Source of the DNA: Bermanella sp. WJH001
GTDB lineage: Bacteria > Pseudomonadota > Gammaproteobacteria > Pseudomonadales > Oceanobacteraceae
Direction: 5' to 3'
Length of the DNA: 64,000 nucleotides
Assembly: GCF_030070105.1 (NCBI RefSeq)
Contig: NZ_JASJOO010000002.1
Location: forward strand, 310,001 to 374,000
Part shown: positions 20,210 to 31,700 of the stretch, in pieces
How the letters are laid out: every line of letters begins with the position of its first letter
How positions within the stretch are numbered: the first letter of the stretch is position 1
Notes under the pieces: model-generated
The model's input: the letters and a program-made list of their open reading frames with translations, nothing else
Told to the model about the DNA's origin: nothing
The model's database searches: none
Made by a program: the position numbers and the translations under genes

Positions 20210-20869
20210 ATGTTACCAGATCATACGTTGCAAACGTCTTTGCAAAAAATCAAACAAACAAAGCTAAGTGAGCACCCTCCAAAGGTGCTTATTTTGTATG
20301 GGTCGTTACGTCCAGAGTCTTACAGTAAAAAAGCGGCATTAGAAGCGGGGCGCATACTGGAATCTTTTGGGGCTGAGGTTAAAGTCTACGACCCTGAAGG
20401 CTTGCCAGTCTTTGATCGTCAAACCTATGATCACCATAAAGTAAAAGAGCTGCATGAATTGGCACTTTGGTCGGAGGCCATGGTGTGGTGTAGTCCAGAA
20501 ATTCACGGCAATATGACCTCGGTTATTAAAAATCAAATAGATTGGATACCGCTTAGTTTAGGGTCGGTGCGTCCAACTCAGGGGCGCACCCTTGCGGTCA
20601 TGCAGGTAAGCGGTGGTTCTCAGTCTTTTAATGCAGTAAATAGCTTGCGTGTACTGGGTCGTTGGATGCGCATGTTCACCATTCCTAATCAGTCATCTAT
20701 TGCGATGGCTTGGAAAGAATTTAATGATGATGGCACCATGAAGCCCAGTAGTTATCGCGATCGTATTGTGGATGTTATGGAGGAGTTATTTCATATGACA
20801 TTAATGCTGCGCGATCATACGGAGTTTTTAACTCATCGCTACAGTGAAAATAAGCCTGAAGAGTCGTAA
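20210..20869 (+). CDS. arsH: ArsH-type NADPH:FMN oxidoreductase
   Basis: Flavodoxin-like protein that in characterised homologues oxidises trivalent organoarsenicals (for example methyl-As(III)) to less toxic pentavalent forms. Diagnostic stretches are [13 protein letters not shown] (FMN phosphate loop), [20 protein letters not shown] and [15 protein letters not shown]. The frame opens at a TTG at 20189, but ATG 20210 is chosen because AGGTGAG (20200-20206) is correctly spaced; this gives 219 residues. No arsR/arsB/arsC neighbours are present. The only other arsenic gene in the window is arsM at 46489, whose methylated products are ArsH substrates. Confidence 0.9.
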   Translation: MLPDHTLQTSLQKIKQTKLSEHPPKVLILYGSLRPESYSKKAALEAGRILESFGAEVKVYDPEGLPVFDRQTYDHHKVKELHELALWSEAMVWCSPEIHGNMTSVIKNQIDWIPLSLGSVRPTQGRTLAVMQVSGGSQSFNAVNSLRVLGRWMRMFTIPNQSSIAMAWKEFNDDGTMKPSSYRDRIVDVMEELFHMTLMLRDHTEFLTHRYSENKPEES

Positions 20870-20875
20870 TGGGTA

Positions 20876-21979
20876 ATGGATATGTATATGCGATTTATAT
20901 GTTTAATGGTTAGTGTGTTGGTGTTATCTGCGTGCTCAAGTTTAAGCCCAATGGAGCAGCAAAACTTATTGCAAAGTACGCCGGTTTCTAACGGTTATCA
21001 ATTTGAACCCTTGCCTGTTGGTATGCAGGATGATCCTGAACTGGCTGATGGGGTAATTGAAATAGATGGTCAAAAAAGTTTTTATAAAGGTTATAAGTTG
21101 CCATTAGGTCATGGCAGCTTCGTGATTCAATTGAGAACCTACATAGAAAAAACACAGGTAGGCGACGGCTTCTTTTATCCGGTCATCGAAATGTATGATT
21201 TTGATATGCGCCAAATTGATGTGATTCGCCCTCAGTTGCGCTTCACCCAATTTAGTTCTGATGGTCGCTATGCCGCATTACCTATTCGTTTGAATCCTGA
21301 GGTGGGTTTTTTCATCATTCGAACGGAGCCAAAATTATTTGGCCAAGAGGCGTCTTATACTACATCCCATGAAGGTGCTAGTTGGAGTTATAGCGTAACG
21401 CCATTTAATAAACGCAAGTCCGCCACATACTTGCCTCTTGGGCGTTTAGAGTTATTGACACCTGATGAGGGTTTTAATCAGCCATTTGAGAAAATGTCGG
21501 GGGCTTATTGGCAGTTTACATATGATCGTGGTGGGGAAGAGTTGGCGGTTGCAAAAGATTATTTGCCAAATTTAACACTCGGTGGTGGCCCGATCTTCTC
21601 ATTGGGTTATGCGTTTTCTATTCCATCAAGGCCGTCTTCATCACTGCGTGCAAGCCTAGGATATAGTTATTTATCTGTCTCCGCTAAGTCAGGCGGTAGT
21701 CATGAGCAGCAGTTTGCGGCGGGTGATGTAATGTGGGTTGAGTCCAATCAGGTGAGTAGTGTGGGTATTGGTGTGACTTATCGTGGTGCTCATAAATATT
21801 CAGCAAGTGGCATTACAACAAAGTTTGACCCTACTTGGGGGCCAATAGTAATGGTAGAGATTCGTGGGTCTATGGGGGTTTCTTTAGGGGCTCAATTGAG
21901 TTGGCTGACATTTACAGATGAGCAAGGAAATGAGCAATCAAGTGATCAAATTGGTGTGTTTTTATCCAAGCTATATTGA
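20876..21979 (+). CDS. putative lipoprotein of unknown function
   Basis: 367 residues. The N-terminus has a lipobox (LVLSAC, Cys about 20) for lipid anchoring. The middle is a beta-rich region, and the last 130 residues have alternating aromatic/small strands with a terminal aromatic (KLY), which resembles an outer-membrane-associated beta structure. I do not recognise the family. It starts 6 bases after arsH and may be co-transcribed. A strong terminator follows. Confidence 0.8.
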   Translation: MDMYMRFICLMVSVLVLSACSSLSPMEQQNLLQSTPVSNGYQFEPLPVGMQDDPELADGVIEIDGQKSFYKGYKLPLGHGSFVIQLRTYIEKTQVGDGFFYPVIEMYDFDMRQIDVIRPQLRFTQFSSDGRYAALPIRLNPEVGFFIIRTEPKLFGQEASYTTSHEGASWSYSVTPFNKRKSATYLPLGRLELLTPDEGFNQPFEKMSGAYWQFTYDRGGEELAVAKDYLPNLTLGGGPIFSLGYAFSIPSRPSSSLRASLGYSYLSVSAKSGGSHEQQFAAGDVMWVESNQVSSVGIGVTYRGAHKYSASGITTKFDPTWGPIVMVEIRGSMGVSLGAQLSWLTFTDEQGNEQSSDQIGVFLSKLY

Positions 21980-22005
21980 AACTAGATGGGTTAATGCTAG
22001 TGAAT

Positions 22006-22033
22006 AAAAAAGGCTTCATTAGAAGCCTTTTTT
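22006..22033. terminator. bidirectional intrinsic terminator
   Basis: A-run, GGCTTC (22012-22017), 4-nt loop, GAAGCC (22022-22027), T-run. Symmetric between the lipoprotein gene (+) and the Usp gene (-), so it can serve both. Confidence 0.9.
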
Positions 22034-22052
22034 ATTGGATATTACATTTGTG

Positions 22053-22976
22053 TTAATCAATATCGATCACACCATCTTGCGGTTTGATGGCAAGCACATC
22101 AGCGTGAGTTGAATCCAGTACGTGTTCAACCGTACTGCCCAAGATAACGCTTTGTAGATCTTCTTCATTTAATATACCAACCACAATGACATCGGCATCT
22201 AACTTCTCAGCTGTTTTTGTAATGGCTTCTTCTGGCTCACCTTCAATGATATGTATATTGTCATCGGCAATATTGTATTTTTCAGCCAGTATTTCACAGG
22301 CTTGAGTGTGTTGGTCCACAACGTATTGCTGTAAATCCTCAGGGATGGGGGCATCTGGCAAGCTTGCCAGTGTTAGGCTCAACATTGGATAGCTGTTCAC
22401 CATGTGTACATTGTATTTGTCATCCTGGTTGATGATTTCGATGAACTCAAAGATATGCTCGTTAATAATTTTATGGGACTTATCCAAAGAGGTAGCGTCA
22501 ACGGCTGCAATCACTGTGCGTGCTTCCCATGCCGCTTTGGCTTTTACTAATAACACAGGCGCTGGGCAGTGTTTTAGTAAGTTCCAATCTTGGTGTTGCA
22601 GAACTCGCTCTACAATATTGTGATGTTTGGCTGCCGCTTTAATAACCAAATCAAAACTGGCGTCTTCTGAGTTGTCTATGACAGCTTGATAGGCATGACG
22701 GCACCAGCAAATGGAAAGTGGTGTATCCGCTGGTAGGTAAAGCTCTTTAAATAAATTTTCAGCCCACGCTTGAGCTTGTTCAAGCAGCATGGACTTCAAT
22801 TCATGGCGCATGTCTAAGTCACTTAATGAGCCTTCTTCACATGCGTGATTGTAGACGTACGTTGTCACAAACAAATTTGCATCGTGCTCTTGGCAAATTT
22901 GCATGGCACGCTTGATTGCGTTGTGGTTGCCTACTTCTTGGTCTAGTAGCAAAAGCACGTTTTTAATGGCCAGCAT
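22053..22976 (-). CDS. tandem universal stress protein (UspE-like)
   Basis: 307 residues formed by two Usp domains (about 1-150 and 155-300), as in UspE. The second domain carries VVGILNEEDLQSVILGSTVEHVL, equivalent to the G-x2-G-x9-G(S/T) nucleotide loop region, although altered. The first half has lost this loop, also as in UspE. Cytoplasmic, usually induced in stationary phase and by envelope or oxidative stress. Stands alone between the shared terminator and the LysR gene. Confidence 0.9.
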   Translation of the reverse strand: MLAIKNVLLLLDQEVGNHNAIKRAMQICQEHDANLFVTTYVYNHACEEGSLSDLDMRHELKSMLLEQAQAWAENLFKELYLPADTPLSICWCRHAYQAVIDNSEDASFDLVIKAAAKHHNIVERVLQHQDWNLLKHCPAPVLLVKAKAAWEARTVIAAVDATSLDKSHKIINEHIFEFIEIINQDDKYNVHMVNSYPMLSLTLASLPDAPIPEDLQQYVVDQHTQACEILAEKYNIADDNIHIIEGEPEEAITKTAEKLDADVIVVGILNEEDLQSVILGSTVEHVLDSTHADVLAIKPQDGVIDID

Positions 22977-23066
22977 GATGCATCTCCCGTTGGGTTTTGT
23001 GTTCTAAGTTTAGTCGTTAATACTCATTATGATGGTTAATCAGAGATAATCATTGCTTTGTGTCAT

Positions 23067-23966
23067 TTAACGCTCAGGCAATATGGCTAAAAATGCTTTA
23101 CCGGCTGTGCCTAGGGTTTTACCTTTACGTTGAAGTACTCCTAGTTCGCGATACAGTTTTTTGGGGCCCACTTGTAGTTTTATAAGATCTTTATCATTGG
23201 CCATGTGTTCGGGTAACACAGCCCAGCCCAAGCCAACACTTGCCATCATTTTGATGGTCTCCATGTAGCTCGACATCATGCTAATGGTTTCTCGGTAGCG
23301 ACTCGGCAGGGCACTTTGTAATGACAAGCCTTCATGTTTGAACGCGCCTTCGATGATTTCGAAGGTTACGGTATTGGGTTCAGGTAAAATGGCTTCATAT
23401 TTTGTCAGGTCTTCAAGAGTTAGCTTTTTTTTCTGGCTCAGTGGGTGCGTAAATGCACAAACAAAACTTAATGGGTCTCGCCAAATAGGCTGCATATCTA
23501 GTTTATGGTGATCCTCTTGAGGTAATGTGGCAAACGCAATATCTAACTCACCTTGTGCCAATGCTTCGCAGGCCGCTTCTGAGCCCAAAAACTGCATAGC
23601 GAGCTTTACTTGTGGGTAGGCGGTATGAAATTGCCTTAACAAATGGGGTAGGTGGTGTAAGCCAATGTGATGGCTTGTACCAATTCGTAATGTACCGCTA
23701 ATATCCCCGCTTAAGCTGGCTAGCTCGGTTTTAATTTCCAGTAGTTCACTCAGAATATGTTTTGCCTTGGGCAGCAATGCTTCACCTGCAGGTGTTAATA
23801 CGGCTTTGCGCGGCAGTCGGTCAAATAGCTGGCTATCGAGACTGTCTTCTAAGATGGCAATGCGCTTGCTAACAGCAGGCTGAGTTAAGTGTAAGCGCTG
23901 GGCGGCAAGGGAGAATGATTCGGTTTCAGCAACCGCTATAAATGCCTGTAAAGATTGAGTGTCCAT
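23067..23966 (-). CDS. LysR-family regulator divergent from leuC
   Basis: 299 residues: winged HTH at the N-terminus (SFSLAAQRLHLTQPAVSKRI) and a LysR substrate domain (about 90-295). It is transcribed away from leuC across a 155-bp gap that contains a T-N11-A dyad. A LysR gene in this position is common in pseudomonads. Control of leuCDB is likely but not shown; the effector is unknown. Confidence 0.93.
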   Translation of the reverse strand: MDTQSLQAFIAVAETESFSLAAQRLHLTQPAVSKRIAILEDSLDSQLFDRLPRKAVLTPAGEALLPKAKHILSELLEIKTELASLSGDISGTLRIGTSHHIGLHHLPHLLRQFHTAYPQVKLAMQFLGSEAACEALAQGELDIAFATLPQEDHHKLDMQPIWRDPLSFVCAFTHPLSQKKKLTLEDLTKYEAILPEPNTVTFEIIEGAFKHEGLSLQSALPSRYRETISMMSSYMETIKMMASVGLGWAVLPEHMANDKDLIKLQVGPKKLYRELGVLQRKGKTLGTAGKAFLAILPER

Positions 23967-23978
23967 TAAATGGCCTGT

Positions 23979-23993
23979 ATTCCGAAATGGAAT
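23979..23993. promoter_or_regulatory. LysR-type operator candidate (T-N11-A dyad)
   Basis: ATTCC-N5-GGAAT palindrome in the LysR/leuC intergenic region, with T and A 12 apart, matching the LysR consensus. It lies 13 bases upstream of the regulator's ATG, a position suited to autoregulation and control of leuC. Confidence 0.55.
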
Positions 23994-24121
23994 CCAATTT
24001 ATAAAAAATATGAATTTGTGTTATTTGTAGCCTGATCGTAAACTGGCGTCAAGTAACTTAAAAGCAATAAGAAGAAAGGGTGGTGCAGGTCTCTTGCGCC
24101 AACCGTTTCGCGGAGAGAGAA

Positions 24122-25549
24122 ATGGCTCAAACACTATATGACAAGTTGTGGGATCAGCACGTGGTAAAAACCCGTGATGATGGTACCGCTTTAATTTATA
24201 TCGACCGTCAGTTGCTGCACGAAGTAACCTCGCCACAGGCATTCGAAGGCTTGCGCATTGCGGGTCGTAAGCCTTGGCGTTTAGATGCCAACCTAGCAAC
24301 CCCAGATCATAACGTTCCTACCACCAAAACTGAGCGTGATGTGGGCATTGAAGGCATTGTTGATCCTGTATCAAAAATTCAGGTGAAAACCCTTGATGAA
24401 AACTGCGATGAATTTGGCATCGTTGAGTTCAAAATGAAAGACATTCGCCAAGGTATTGTGCATGTGGTTGGCCCTGAACAAGGTGCCACCTTGCCTGGTA
24501 TGACAGTGGTATGTGGTGATTCTCACACGGCAACCCACGGTGCGTTTGCAGCATTGGCTCACGGTATCGGCACCTCTGAAGTTGAGCACGTTCTTGCGAC
24601 TCAATGTTTGATTCAGCGCAAAATGAAAAACCTTTTAATTAATGTGGAAGGTGAGTTGGGTGCAGGTATTACCGGTAAAGATGTTGTATTGCATGTAATT
24701 GGTGTGATTGGTACGGCTGGTGGTAATGGTTGTGCAATGGAATTTGGCGGCAGCGCCATTCGTTCTATGAGCATGGAAGGCCGTATGACTATGTGTAATA
24801 TGGCGATCGAAGCTGGTGCTCGTGTAGGCATGGTGGCATTCGATGAAATCACAGCTGAATACGTGAAAGGTCGCCCTTATGCACCTAAAGGCGCAGATTG
24901 GGAGAAAGCTGTAGCAGCTTGGTCTGACTTAACATCTGATGCAGGTGCAGTATTCGATAAAGTGGTTGAGATTAAAGCTGAAGATATCAAGCCTCAAGTA
25001 ACTTGGGGTACCAGTCCTGAGATGGTGACCACTATTGATGGTTTTGTGCCTAAGTTAGAAGACGCAAAAGACGATGTAGAGCGCAGCGGTTTTGAGCGTG
25101 CTTATAAGTACATGGGTTTAGAGCCGGGTCAAGCCATTACGGACATTGAATTGGATCGTGTATTTATTGGTTCATGTACAAATAGTCGTATTGAAGATTT
25201 GCGTGCTGCGGCTGCCGTTGCTAAAGGCAATAAAGTAGCTGGTAGTGTGAAACAAGCGTTAGTGGTTCCGGGTTCCGGTTTAGTGAAAGAGCAGGCTGAA
25301 AAAGAAGGTTTGGATAAAATCTTTATCGAAGCCGGATTTGAATGGCGTGAGCCGGGTTGTTCTATGTGTCTTGCTATGAATGCAGACAAATTAGGCAATG
25401 GTGAACACTGTGCATCGACTTCAAATCGTAACTTTGAAGGTCGCCAAGGTTACGGTGGTCGTACCCATTTGGTGAGCCCTGCTATGGCCGCAGCTGCCGC
25501 TATTGCTGGTCACTTTGTTGATGTTCGTCAGTTTGAATTGGTTAAATAA
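24122..25549 (+). CDS. leuC: 3-isopropylmalate dehydratase large subunit
   Basis: Aconitase-family [4Fe-4S] subunit of isopropylmalate isomerase. 475 residues. The cluster cysteines are in SCTNSR (about 348) and PGCSMC (about 408/411). The open frame extends upstream, but ATG 24122 is chosen because GGAG at 24112-24115 is well placed and the protein begins [10 protein letters not shown] as in homologues. Followed 11 bases after the stop by leuD; the leuC-leuD-leuB-asd run looks like one operon. Confidence 0.97.
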   Translation: MAQTLYDKLWDQHVVKTRDDGTALIYIDRQLLHEVTSPQAFEGLRIAGRKPWRLDANLATPDHNVPTTKTERDVGIEGIVDPVSKIQVKTLDENCDEFGIVEFKMKDIRQGIVHVVGPEQGATLPGMTVVCGDSHTATHGAFAALAHGIGTSEVEHVLATQCLIQRKMKNLLINVEGELGAGITGKDVVLHVIGVIGTAGGNGCAMEFGGSAIRSMSMEGRMTMCNMAIEAGARVGMVAFDEITAEYVKGRPYAPKGADWEKAVAAWSDLTSDAGAVFDKVVEIKAEDIKPQVTWGTSPEMVTTIDGFVPKLEDAKDDVERSGFERAYKYMGLEPGQAITDIELDRVFIGSCTNSRIEDLRAAAAVAKGNKVAGSVKQALVVPGSGLVKEQAEKEGLDKIFIEAGFEWREPGCSMCLAMNADKLGNGEHCASTSNRNFEGRQGYGGRTHLVSPAMAAAAAIAGHFVDVRQFELVK

Positions 25550-25560
25550 GGAGTTAAACA

Positions 25561-26208
25561 ATGGAACCTTTTGTTAAGCAAAGCGGTATTGTGGCTCCTA
25601 TGGATCGCGCCAATATCGATACCGATATGATCATTCCTAAGCAGTTTTTAAAATCCATTAAACGCAGTGGTTTTGGCCCGAACTTGTTTGATGAGTTGCG
25701 TTATTTAGATGAAGGTCAGCCTGACGCAGATAATTCAGGTCGCCCGCTTAATCCGGATTTTGTATTGAATCAGCCACGTTACAAAGGTGCATCAGTTTTG
25801 TTAGCCCGTGAAAACTTTGGTTGTGGCTCATCACGCGAACATGCACCTTGGGCATTAGAAGATTTTGGCTTTCGTACCATTATCGCACCAAGTTATGCGG
25901 ATATTTTCTTTAACAATAGTTTCAAAAACGGCCTGCTTCCGATCGTTTTAGATGAAGAAATCGTAGATGGCTTATTTAAAGAAGTGCAAGCCAATGAGGG
26001 TTATGAATTAACCGTTGATTTAGAAAATCAAAATATCATTAAACCTAATGGCGACACCATTGCATTTGAGGTGGATTCGTTCCGTAAACATTGTTTGTTA
26101 AATGGTTTGGATGATATTGGTTTAACGCTGCAAGATGCGGATGATATTAAGTCGTACGAAGATAAGCGTCGTCAGTCTTCGCCGTGGTTGTTTGATCAGG
26201 TTAAATAA
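25561..26208 (+). CDS. leuD: 3-isopropylmalate dehydratase small subunit
   Basis: 215-residue swivel-domain partner of LeuC. Shows the conserved [20 protein letters not shown] (about 11-30) and [20 protein letters not shown] segments. It lies 11 bases after leuC with a GGAG site. The 97-base gap after it contains heptanucleotide repeats. Confidence 0.97.
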   Translation: MEPFVKQSGIVAPMDRANIDTDMIIPKQFLKSIKRSGFGPNLFDELRYLDEGQPDADNSGRPLNPDFVLNQPRYKGASVLLARENFGCGSSREHAPWALEDFGFRTIIAPSYADIFFNNSFKNGLLPIVLDEEIVDGLFKEVQANEGYELTVDLENQNIIKPNGDTIAFEVDSFRKHCLLNGLDDIGLTLQDADDIKSYEDKRRQSSPWLFDQVK

Positions 26209-26216
26209 AGGTCAGG

Positions 26217-26244
26217 CGTCCGACGTCTGACGTCCGACGCTCTG
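26217..26244. repeat. tandem heptamer repeat (CGTCYGA)n between leuD and leuB
   Basis: Three consecutive 7-mers CGTCCGA, CGTCTGA, CGTCCGA (26217-26237), then a degraded unit. The same unit reappears before trpA (34945-34972). Confidence 0.8.
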
Positions 26245-26305
26245 CCAATTGAATGAAAAATTTTTGCTTGAATGTATAAGCTTTCAGGCTAGCAGAGAAA
26301 ATTAC

Positions 26306-27391
26306 ATGACTAAAAAAATTCTTGTATTACCGGGTGATGGCATTGGCCCAGAAATCGTAACCGAAGCGGTTAATGTTCTAAATACAGCAAAAGAAAAATT
26401 CAATCTTGATATTGAATTGGATAATGCCTTGGTGGGTGGTGCTGCTTACGATGAGTTTGGTTCACCATTACCAGATGTGACCATGGATAAGGCTCGTGCA
26501 TCTGATGCCATTTTACTGGGTGCGGTAGGCGGCCCTAAATGGGACAACCTTGAAGATCGCGAATTGCGCCCAGAAAAAGGCCTATTAGGTTTGCGCTCTG
26601 GCCTTGAGTTGTTTGGTAATTTGCGACCAGCTATTTTGTATCCTCAGCTGGCGGATGCCTCATCACTTAAACCTGAGGTTGTGTCGGGTTTAGATATCCT
26701 GATCGTACGTGAATTAACAGGCGGTATTTACTTCGGTAAGCCCCGCGGTATTCGCGTATTAGAAAACGGCGAGCGTGAAGGTTACAACACATACGTTTAC
26801 AACGAGACTGAAATTCGTCGCATTGCAAAAGTGGCGTTTGAATCTGCACAAAAACGCGGTAAAAAATTATGTTCTGTTGATAAAGCTAACGTACTTGAGG
26901 TGACGGTACTGTGGCGTGAAATCATGGAGCAAGAAGCAAAAAACTACCCAGATGTTGAGCTTTCTCACATGTACGTTGATAACGCAGCCATGCAGCTTGT
27001 GCGTGCGCCTAAGCAATTTGACGTAATGGTAACCGGTAACATGTTTGGTGATATTTTATCGGATGCGGCGGCCATGTTGACGGGTTCTATCGGCATGTTG
27101 CCTTCTGCGTCTTTAGATAAAGATAACAAGGGTATGTACGAGCCTTGTCACGGCAGTGCCCCTGATATTGCAGGTCAAGGTATCGCTAATCCGCTAGCGA
27201 CCATTTTGTCGGCTTCAATGATGTTGCGCTACAGCTTGGGTGAAGTAGCTGCGGCTGATGCCATCGAGCAAGCAGTTAGCAATGTATTGGATAAAGGTTT
27301 GCGTACGGCTGATATTTTCTCTGCTGGTATGCAAAAAGTATCAACTGCTCAAATGGGTGAAGCAGTAGTCGCTGCATTAAAGGAGCTTTAA
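26306..27391 (+). CDS. leuB: 3-isopropylmalate dehydrogenase
   Basis: NAD-dependent oxidative decarboxylation of 3-isopropylmalate to 2-ketoisocaproate. 361 residues from the chosen ATG. Shows [11 protein letters not shown] near the start, the substrate arginines around [15 protein letters not shown] and the NAD-binding [17 protein letters not shown]. The frame extends 57 bases upstream, but the family start is [12 protein letters not shown]. The ribosome site is weak (AGAGA). It is 3 bases from asd. Confidence 0.97.
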   Translation: MTKKILVLPGDGIGPEIVTEAVNVLNTAKEKFNLDIELDNALVGGAAYDEFGSPLPDVTMDKARASDAILLGAVGGPKWDNLEDRELRPEKGLLGLRSGLELFGNLRPAILYPQLADASSLKPEVVSGLDILIVRELTGGIYFGKPRGIRVLENGEREGYNTYVYNETEIRRIAKVAFESAQKRGKKLCSVDKANVLEVTVLWREIMEQEAKNYPDVELSHMYVDNAAMQLVRAPKQFDVMVTGNMFGDILSDAAAMLTGSIGMLPSASLDKDNKGMYEPCHGSAPDIAGQGIANPLATILSASMMLRYSLGEVAAADAIEQAVSNVLDKGLRTADIFSAGMQKVSTAQMGEAVVAALKEL

Positions 27392-27394
27392 GTT

Positions 27395-28519
27395 ATGAGT
27401 GCTAATTTAAAAGTAGGTTTAGTGGGCTGGCGCGGCATGGTTGGCTCGGTTTTGATGCAGCGTATGCAAGAAGAAGGGGATTTTGATCTGATTCAATCTA
27501 CCTTCTTTACGACATCGCAAAAAGGTTTGCCGGCACCGGATTTTGCGGGTAAAGATTCTGGGCTATTAGAGGATGCGTTTGATGTTGAGTCGTTAAAAGC
27601 GCAAGACGTCATTATCACTTGCCAGGGTGGTGATTACACAAAAGAAGTCTACCCAAAACTGCGTGCAGCGGGTTGGGAAGGTTACTGGATTGACGCGGCT
27701 TCTTCTCTGCGCATGGATGATAATGCCATTATCGTTCTGGACCCAGTGAACCAGCATGTCATTGAAAAAGGCCTAGAGTCTGGCGTTAAAACCTATGTGG
27801 GTGGTAATTGTACAGTAAGTTTGATGCTACTAGCCTTGGGTGGTTTGTTTGAGAAAGGCTTGGTTGAGTGGGTTTCTCCAATGACTTATCAAGCGGCGTC
27901 AGGTTCGGGTGCCAAGCACATGCGTGAGTTAATCAGCCAGATGGGTGCTGTTCGCGATAACGTTAAAGAGCTATTGGATGATCCTGCGTCTGCTATTCTT
28001 GAAATAGATAAAAGCACGGCTGAGTTTATTCGTAGTAAAGATTATCCGGTTGATCAGTTTGGTGTGCCGTTAGCGGGTAGTTTGATTCCGTATATTGATT
28101 CTCAATTAGAGTCTGGCCAAAGCCGTGAGGAGTGGAAGGCTGAGGTTGAAGCTAATAAAATCATGGGAACAAGTGAGGCGCCGACACCAATCGATGGTTT
28201 GTGTGTGCGTGTGGGTGCGATGCGCTGTCACTCTCAGGCTATGACTATTAAATTGAAAAAAGACCTGCCAGTGGCTGAAATTGAGTCAATTTTGGCGGGT
28301 GCAAACGACTGGGTGAAAGTGATCCCGAATGAACGTGAGATTACAATGCAGGAGCTGACTCCTGCCAAGGTGACGGGTACTTTAAGTATTCCTGTTGGCC
28401 GTATTCGTAAGTTGAATATGGGTCCTGAGTATATCTCGGCATTTACGGTAGGTGATCAGTTGCTTTGGGGTGCGGCAGAACCACTTCGTCGCATGCTTCG
28501 AATCTTGTTAGTAAAATAG
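27395..28519 (+). CDS. asd: aspartate-semialdehyde dehydrogenase
   Basis: Makes L-aspartate 4-semialdehyde, the branch point to lysine, threonine, methionine and diaminopimelate. 374 residues. N-terminal NADP loop [10 protein letters not shown], catalytic Cys in [10 protein letters not shown] (about 135), and [14 protein letters not shown]. Typical length of the gram-negative long form. Starts 3 bases after leuB and ends before a hairpin. Confidence 0.97.
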   Translation: MSANLKVGLVGWRGMVGSVLMQRMQEEGDFDLIQSTFFTTSQKGLPAPDFAGKDSGLLEDAFDVESLKAQDVIITCQGGDYTKEVYPKLRAAGWEGYWIDAASSLRMDDNAIIVLDPVNQHVIEKGLESGVKTYVGGNCTVSLMLLALGGLFEKGLVEWVSPMTYQAASGSGAKHMRELISQMGAVRDNVKELLDDPASAILEIDKSTAEFIRSKDYPVDQFGVPLAGSLIPYIDSQLESGQSREEWKAEVEANKIMGTSEAPTPIDGLCVRVGAMRCHSQAMTIKLKKDLPVAEIESILAGANDWVKVIPNEREITMQELTPAKVTGTLSIPVGRIRKLNMGPEYISAFTVGDQLLWGAAEPLRRMLRILLVK

Positions 28520-28525
28520 AAAGCG

Positions 28526-28556
28526 CATCTATGGGGCATTGATTGCCCCATAGATG
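28526..28556 (+). terminator. hairpin after asd
   Basis: Perfect 13-bp stem (28526-28538 with 28544-28556) and a 5-nt loop right after the asd stop. The trailing sequence is AT-rich but has no T-run. Probable end of the leuCDB-asd transcript. Confidence 0.65.
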
Positions 28557-28755
28557 ATAAATTTGATTTAAAAACGATCAACTGGCTCGAAAAATTGTGG
28601 CCAAAGTCCCGCAACCCCTTATTAATATTGATAAATACTTGAAATTACTTAATACTTGTCCGCTTAATGACACAATCATATAAATAGATTGTTTAGATAG
28701 GGCTAATTTATACCCTGTCGGCCCAAAGTATTAAAAAAATAAAGGATACATTGCT

Positions 28756-31700
28756 ATGTTGCGAAAGCTCGCGATTGCAATTGCCGCATCTGGGGCGATG
28801 ATGAGTGCTACAAACGTTCTTGCCTTAGGCATGGGCGATATTGAGCTGGAATCTGCTTTAAACCAGCCATTGGATGCACGAATTAAGCTCTTGAAGGCAA
28901 GTGAGCTAGAAGATTGGGAAATGAAACCCAATTTAGCTTCGACTGACGAATTTGAAAAGTCAGGCGTTGAACATGTATTCTTTTTAAATAACTTACAATT
29001 TGCTATCGAGCGCTCTGGTGATGACGTATATGTTCACGTCACTTCAAACCAAGCAGTGGTTGAACCATTTCTGAATTTCCTTGTGCAAGTAGACTGGCCA
29101 AATGGTCGTTTATTGCGCGAATACACATTATTGTTAGATCCTCCTGTATTTAATGAAGAGCCAACTGAGCCTGTTCGACCTGCTCAGGTTGATGGTTATG
29201 CTCAAGATGATATGGCAGATGAATCAATGGCGCTTCCAGGTACGGCTCCTTCAGCTATGGCCCCAGCGTCTTCAGCTCCATCTGTTGAAAAAATGGTGCA
29301 AGAAGCACCTAAGGCAAAGCCACAAGCTGAACCTAAAGAGTCCGTTTATAAAGTTCGTGCAAATGATACGTTATGGGAAGTGGCTATCCGCACACGAGCC
29401 AATCGTAGTATTTCGCCACAGCAAGCAATGCTGGCTATTCAAGATTTGAACCCTAACGCATTTATTAATGGCAATATTAATCGTCTCAAGAAAAACCAGG
29501 TACTGCGCGTACCTGATGAGCAGCAAATGTTGTCACGTACGTTTGATGAGGCTGTTTCTGAAGTAGCACTTCAAAACCAAGCTACCGCAAAACGTAAAGC
29601 ACAGTTAGATGCCACGCGTAAAGATGCAGCGATGCAGCGTGATGATAAATTGTCCGGTGCTCAGCTTAAGTTATTAGCGGGCGGTGAGGCTACGACCGAC
29701 AATGAGCGTAGCGCTAGCGGTCAGGTTTCTGCTAAGACTGCCGGTGATCAATCTAAATTAGAGAAAGATCTTTCTATTACGCTTGAGAATCTTGATAAAA
29801 CCACTCGTGAGAATCAAGAACTACGCAGTCGTCTGGATTCTTTAGAAGAGCAAATTAATACCTTGCAGCGTCTCATTAATCTTAAAGACGAACAGATGGT
29901 TGCTTTGCAGTCCGGTATGGCGGCTAAACCGGTTAAGCCAGTTATAGATGCACAAAAACCAAAAGAAGCGGCGACCACTGAATCTAAAGATTTAAATTTT
30001 GCTGATGCCACAAATAAAGCGAAAGAAGTTGAAGATAAAACACCATTGAAAGCTGAGGCGCCTAAAAAAGTTGAAACGCCAAAGCCTAAGCCAGTGTTGG
30101 CAGCTCCTGTAGAAGAAGAATTTGATCCTATTGCCTTTGTAATGGACAACCCTCCAGTGTTAGGAGTAGGTCTTGGTGCATTGCTATTAGCGCTTCTGGG
30201 TATAAATTACGCTCGCAAGCGTAAAGAAAAAGCGGAAGAAGAAAAAGAGACTCAAGGTTTTGATTCCCAAGATCCATTAGATGATGTATCGCTGGGCGAT
30301 GATTTCAATGAAGATTTTTCTTCTGAAGAACAAGAGGGTGACCTTGACCTAGGTGGTTTTAACGAAGGTGATCTTTCTGACTTCGAAGATGACAATTCTG
30401 ATGCTGGCTTGTTAGGTGATTCGCAATCTAATGATCAAAGCGAAGACGTACTTGGTGAAGTTGATGTTTACCTGGCTTATAACAGGCTTGAGCCTGCTCG
30501 TGCATTGTTAGAGAAAACTATTGAGTCTCAACCTTCGCGAATGGATCTTCGTGTGAAAATGGTCGAAGTGCTTTCGTCAATGGATGATAGTGAAGCGCTG
30601 GCTGAGCATGTTGAATTTATTAATGTGAATGGCTCAGAAGAAGACAAAATTTCTGTATCGCAATTTCAGTCTGGTGGCGCTTCTGATGAAGTGAATGAAG
30701 ATTTTGCCATGGACTTCGGGCTGGATGATGATTTAACGCAAAACGATGACTCTCTATCATTAGACACATTAGAAACGGATATTAGTTTAAATGAAGAGTC
30801 CAGTGACTTAGATTTTGACCTTGACGGGTTGGAGCTGAGTGGAAGTGATGATTTAGAAACTGATTTAGAGTTTGGTTCGGATCTTGATGTTTCTTTAGGT
30901 GATGACCTTGAGAGTACCAATGATTTATCTTTGGACTTTAATACTTCTGATGACACTGAGACGGATTTGGATATCAGTCTTGATGAGTCCGATGACTCTA
31001 GTAGTATGGACTTTGATCTTAGTGATTTTGAATCATCTGCCGATTCAGAAGTATCACTAGATGATATCGAAGAGCCTACTGATCTTGAATTGGACCCATC
31101 ATTAGATACTTTATCGTTGGATGCGTCTGACGATGAGATTGATCTTGATTTATCTGAGTCTGATCTTGGTGAGTCGCAAGATAGCGAATTAAAATTCGAG
31201 CTTGATGATGAAAGTGATGAAGCCAACTCATTGGATTTTGAACTGTCAGATTCTGAGTCAGTAGATATTCCTAAGCTATCCAGCTCCGATGACCTTGATG
31301 ATTTGTCATTTGAAAGCAGTGAAGGCAGCGATGAATTTGCTTTGGATCTTGAAGCTGAAGTTAAGCTTGATTCGGGTGATTTAGAATTAGGTAGCTTGGA
31401 TGAAAATAATGAAGACTTTGAATTCTCTTCATTAGAATCAGATGCAGCTGATGATGCGTTACCTGAATTTGAAGAAAACCTTTCTTTTGATGAAGAAGAA
31501 ATGGATCTCCCAGAACTAACAGATGAGATCTCTAGTGATTTAGACAGTGAGCTTGAATCTTTAGCTGGTGATGATATTGAATTGCCAACACTTGAAACGC
31601 CTACTGATGATTTAGATGAATTACCTGAGCTTGATGATGATTTCGATCTTGCTGTTGCATCGCCTTCAGAGGAGTTGGAGTCAGCTGAAGAAGTGGCGGC

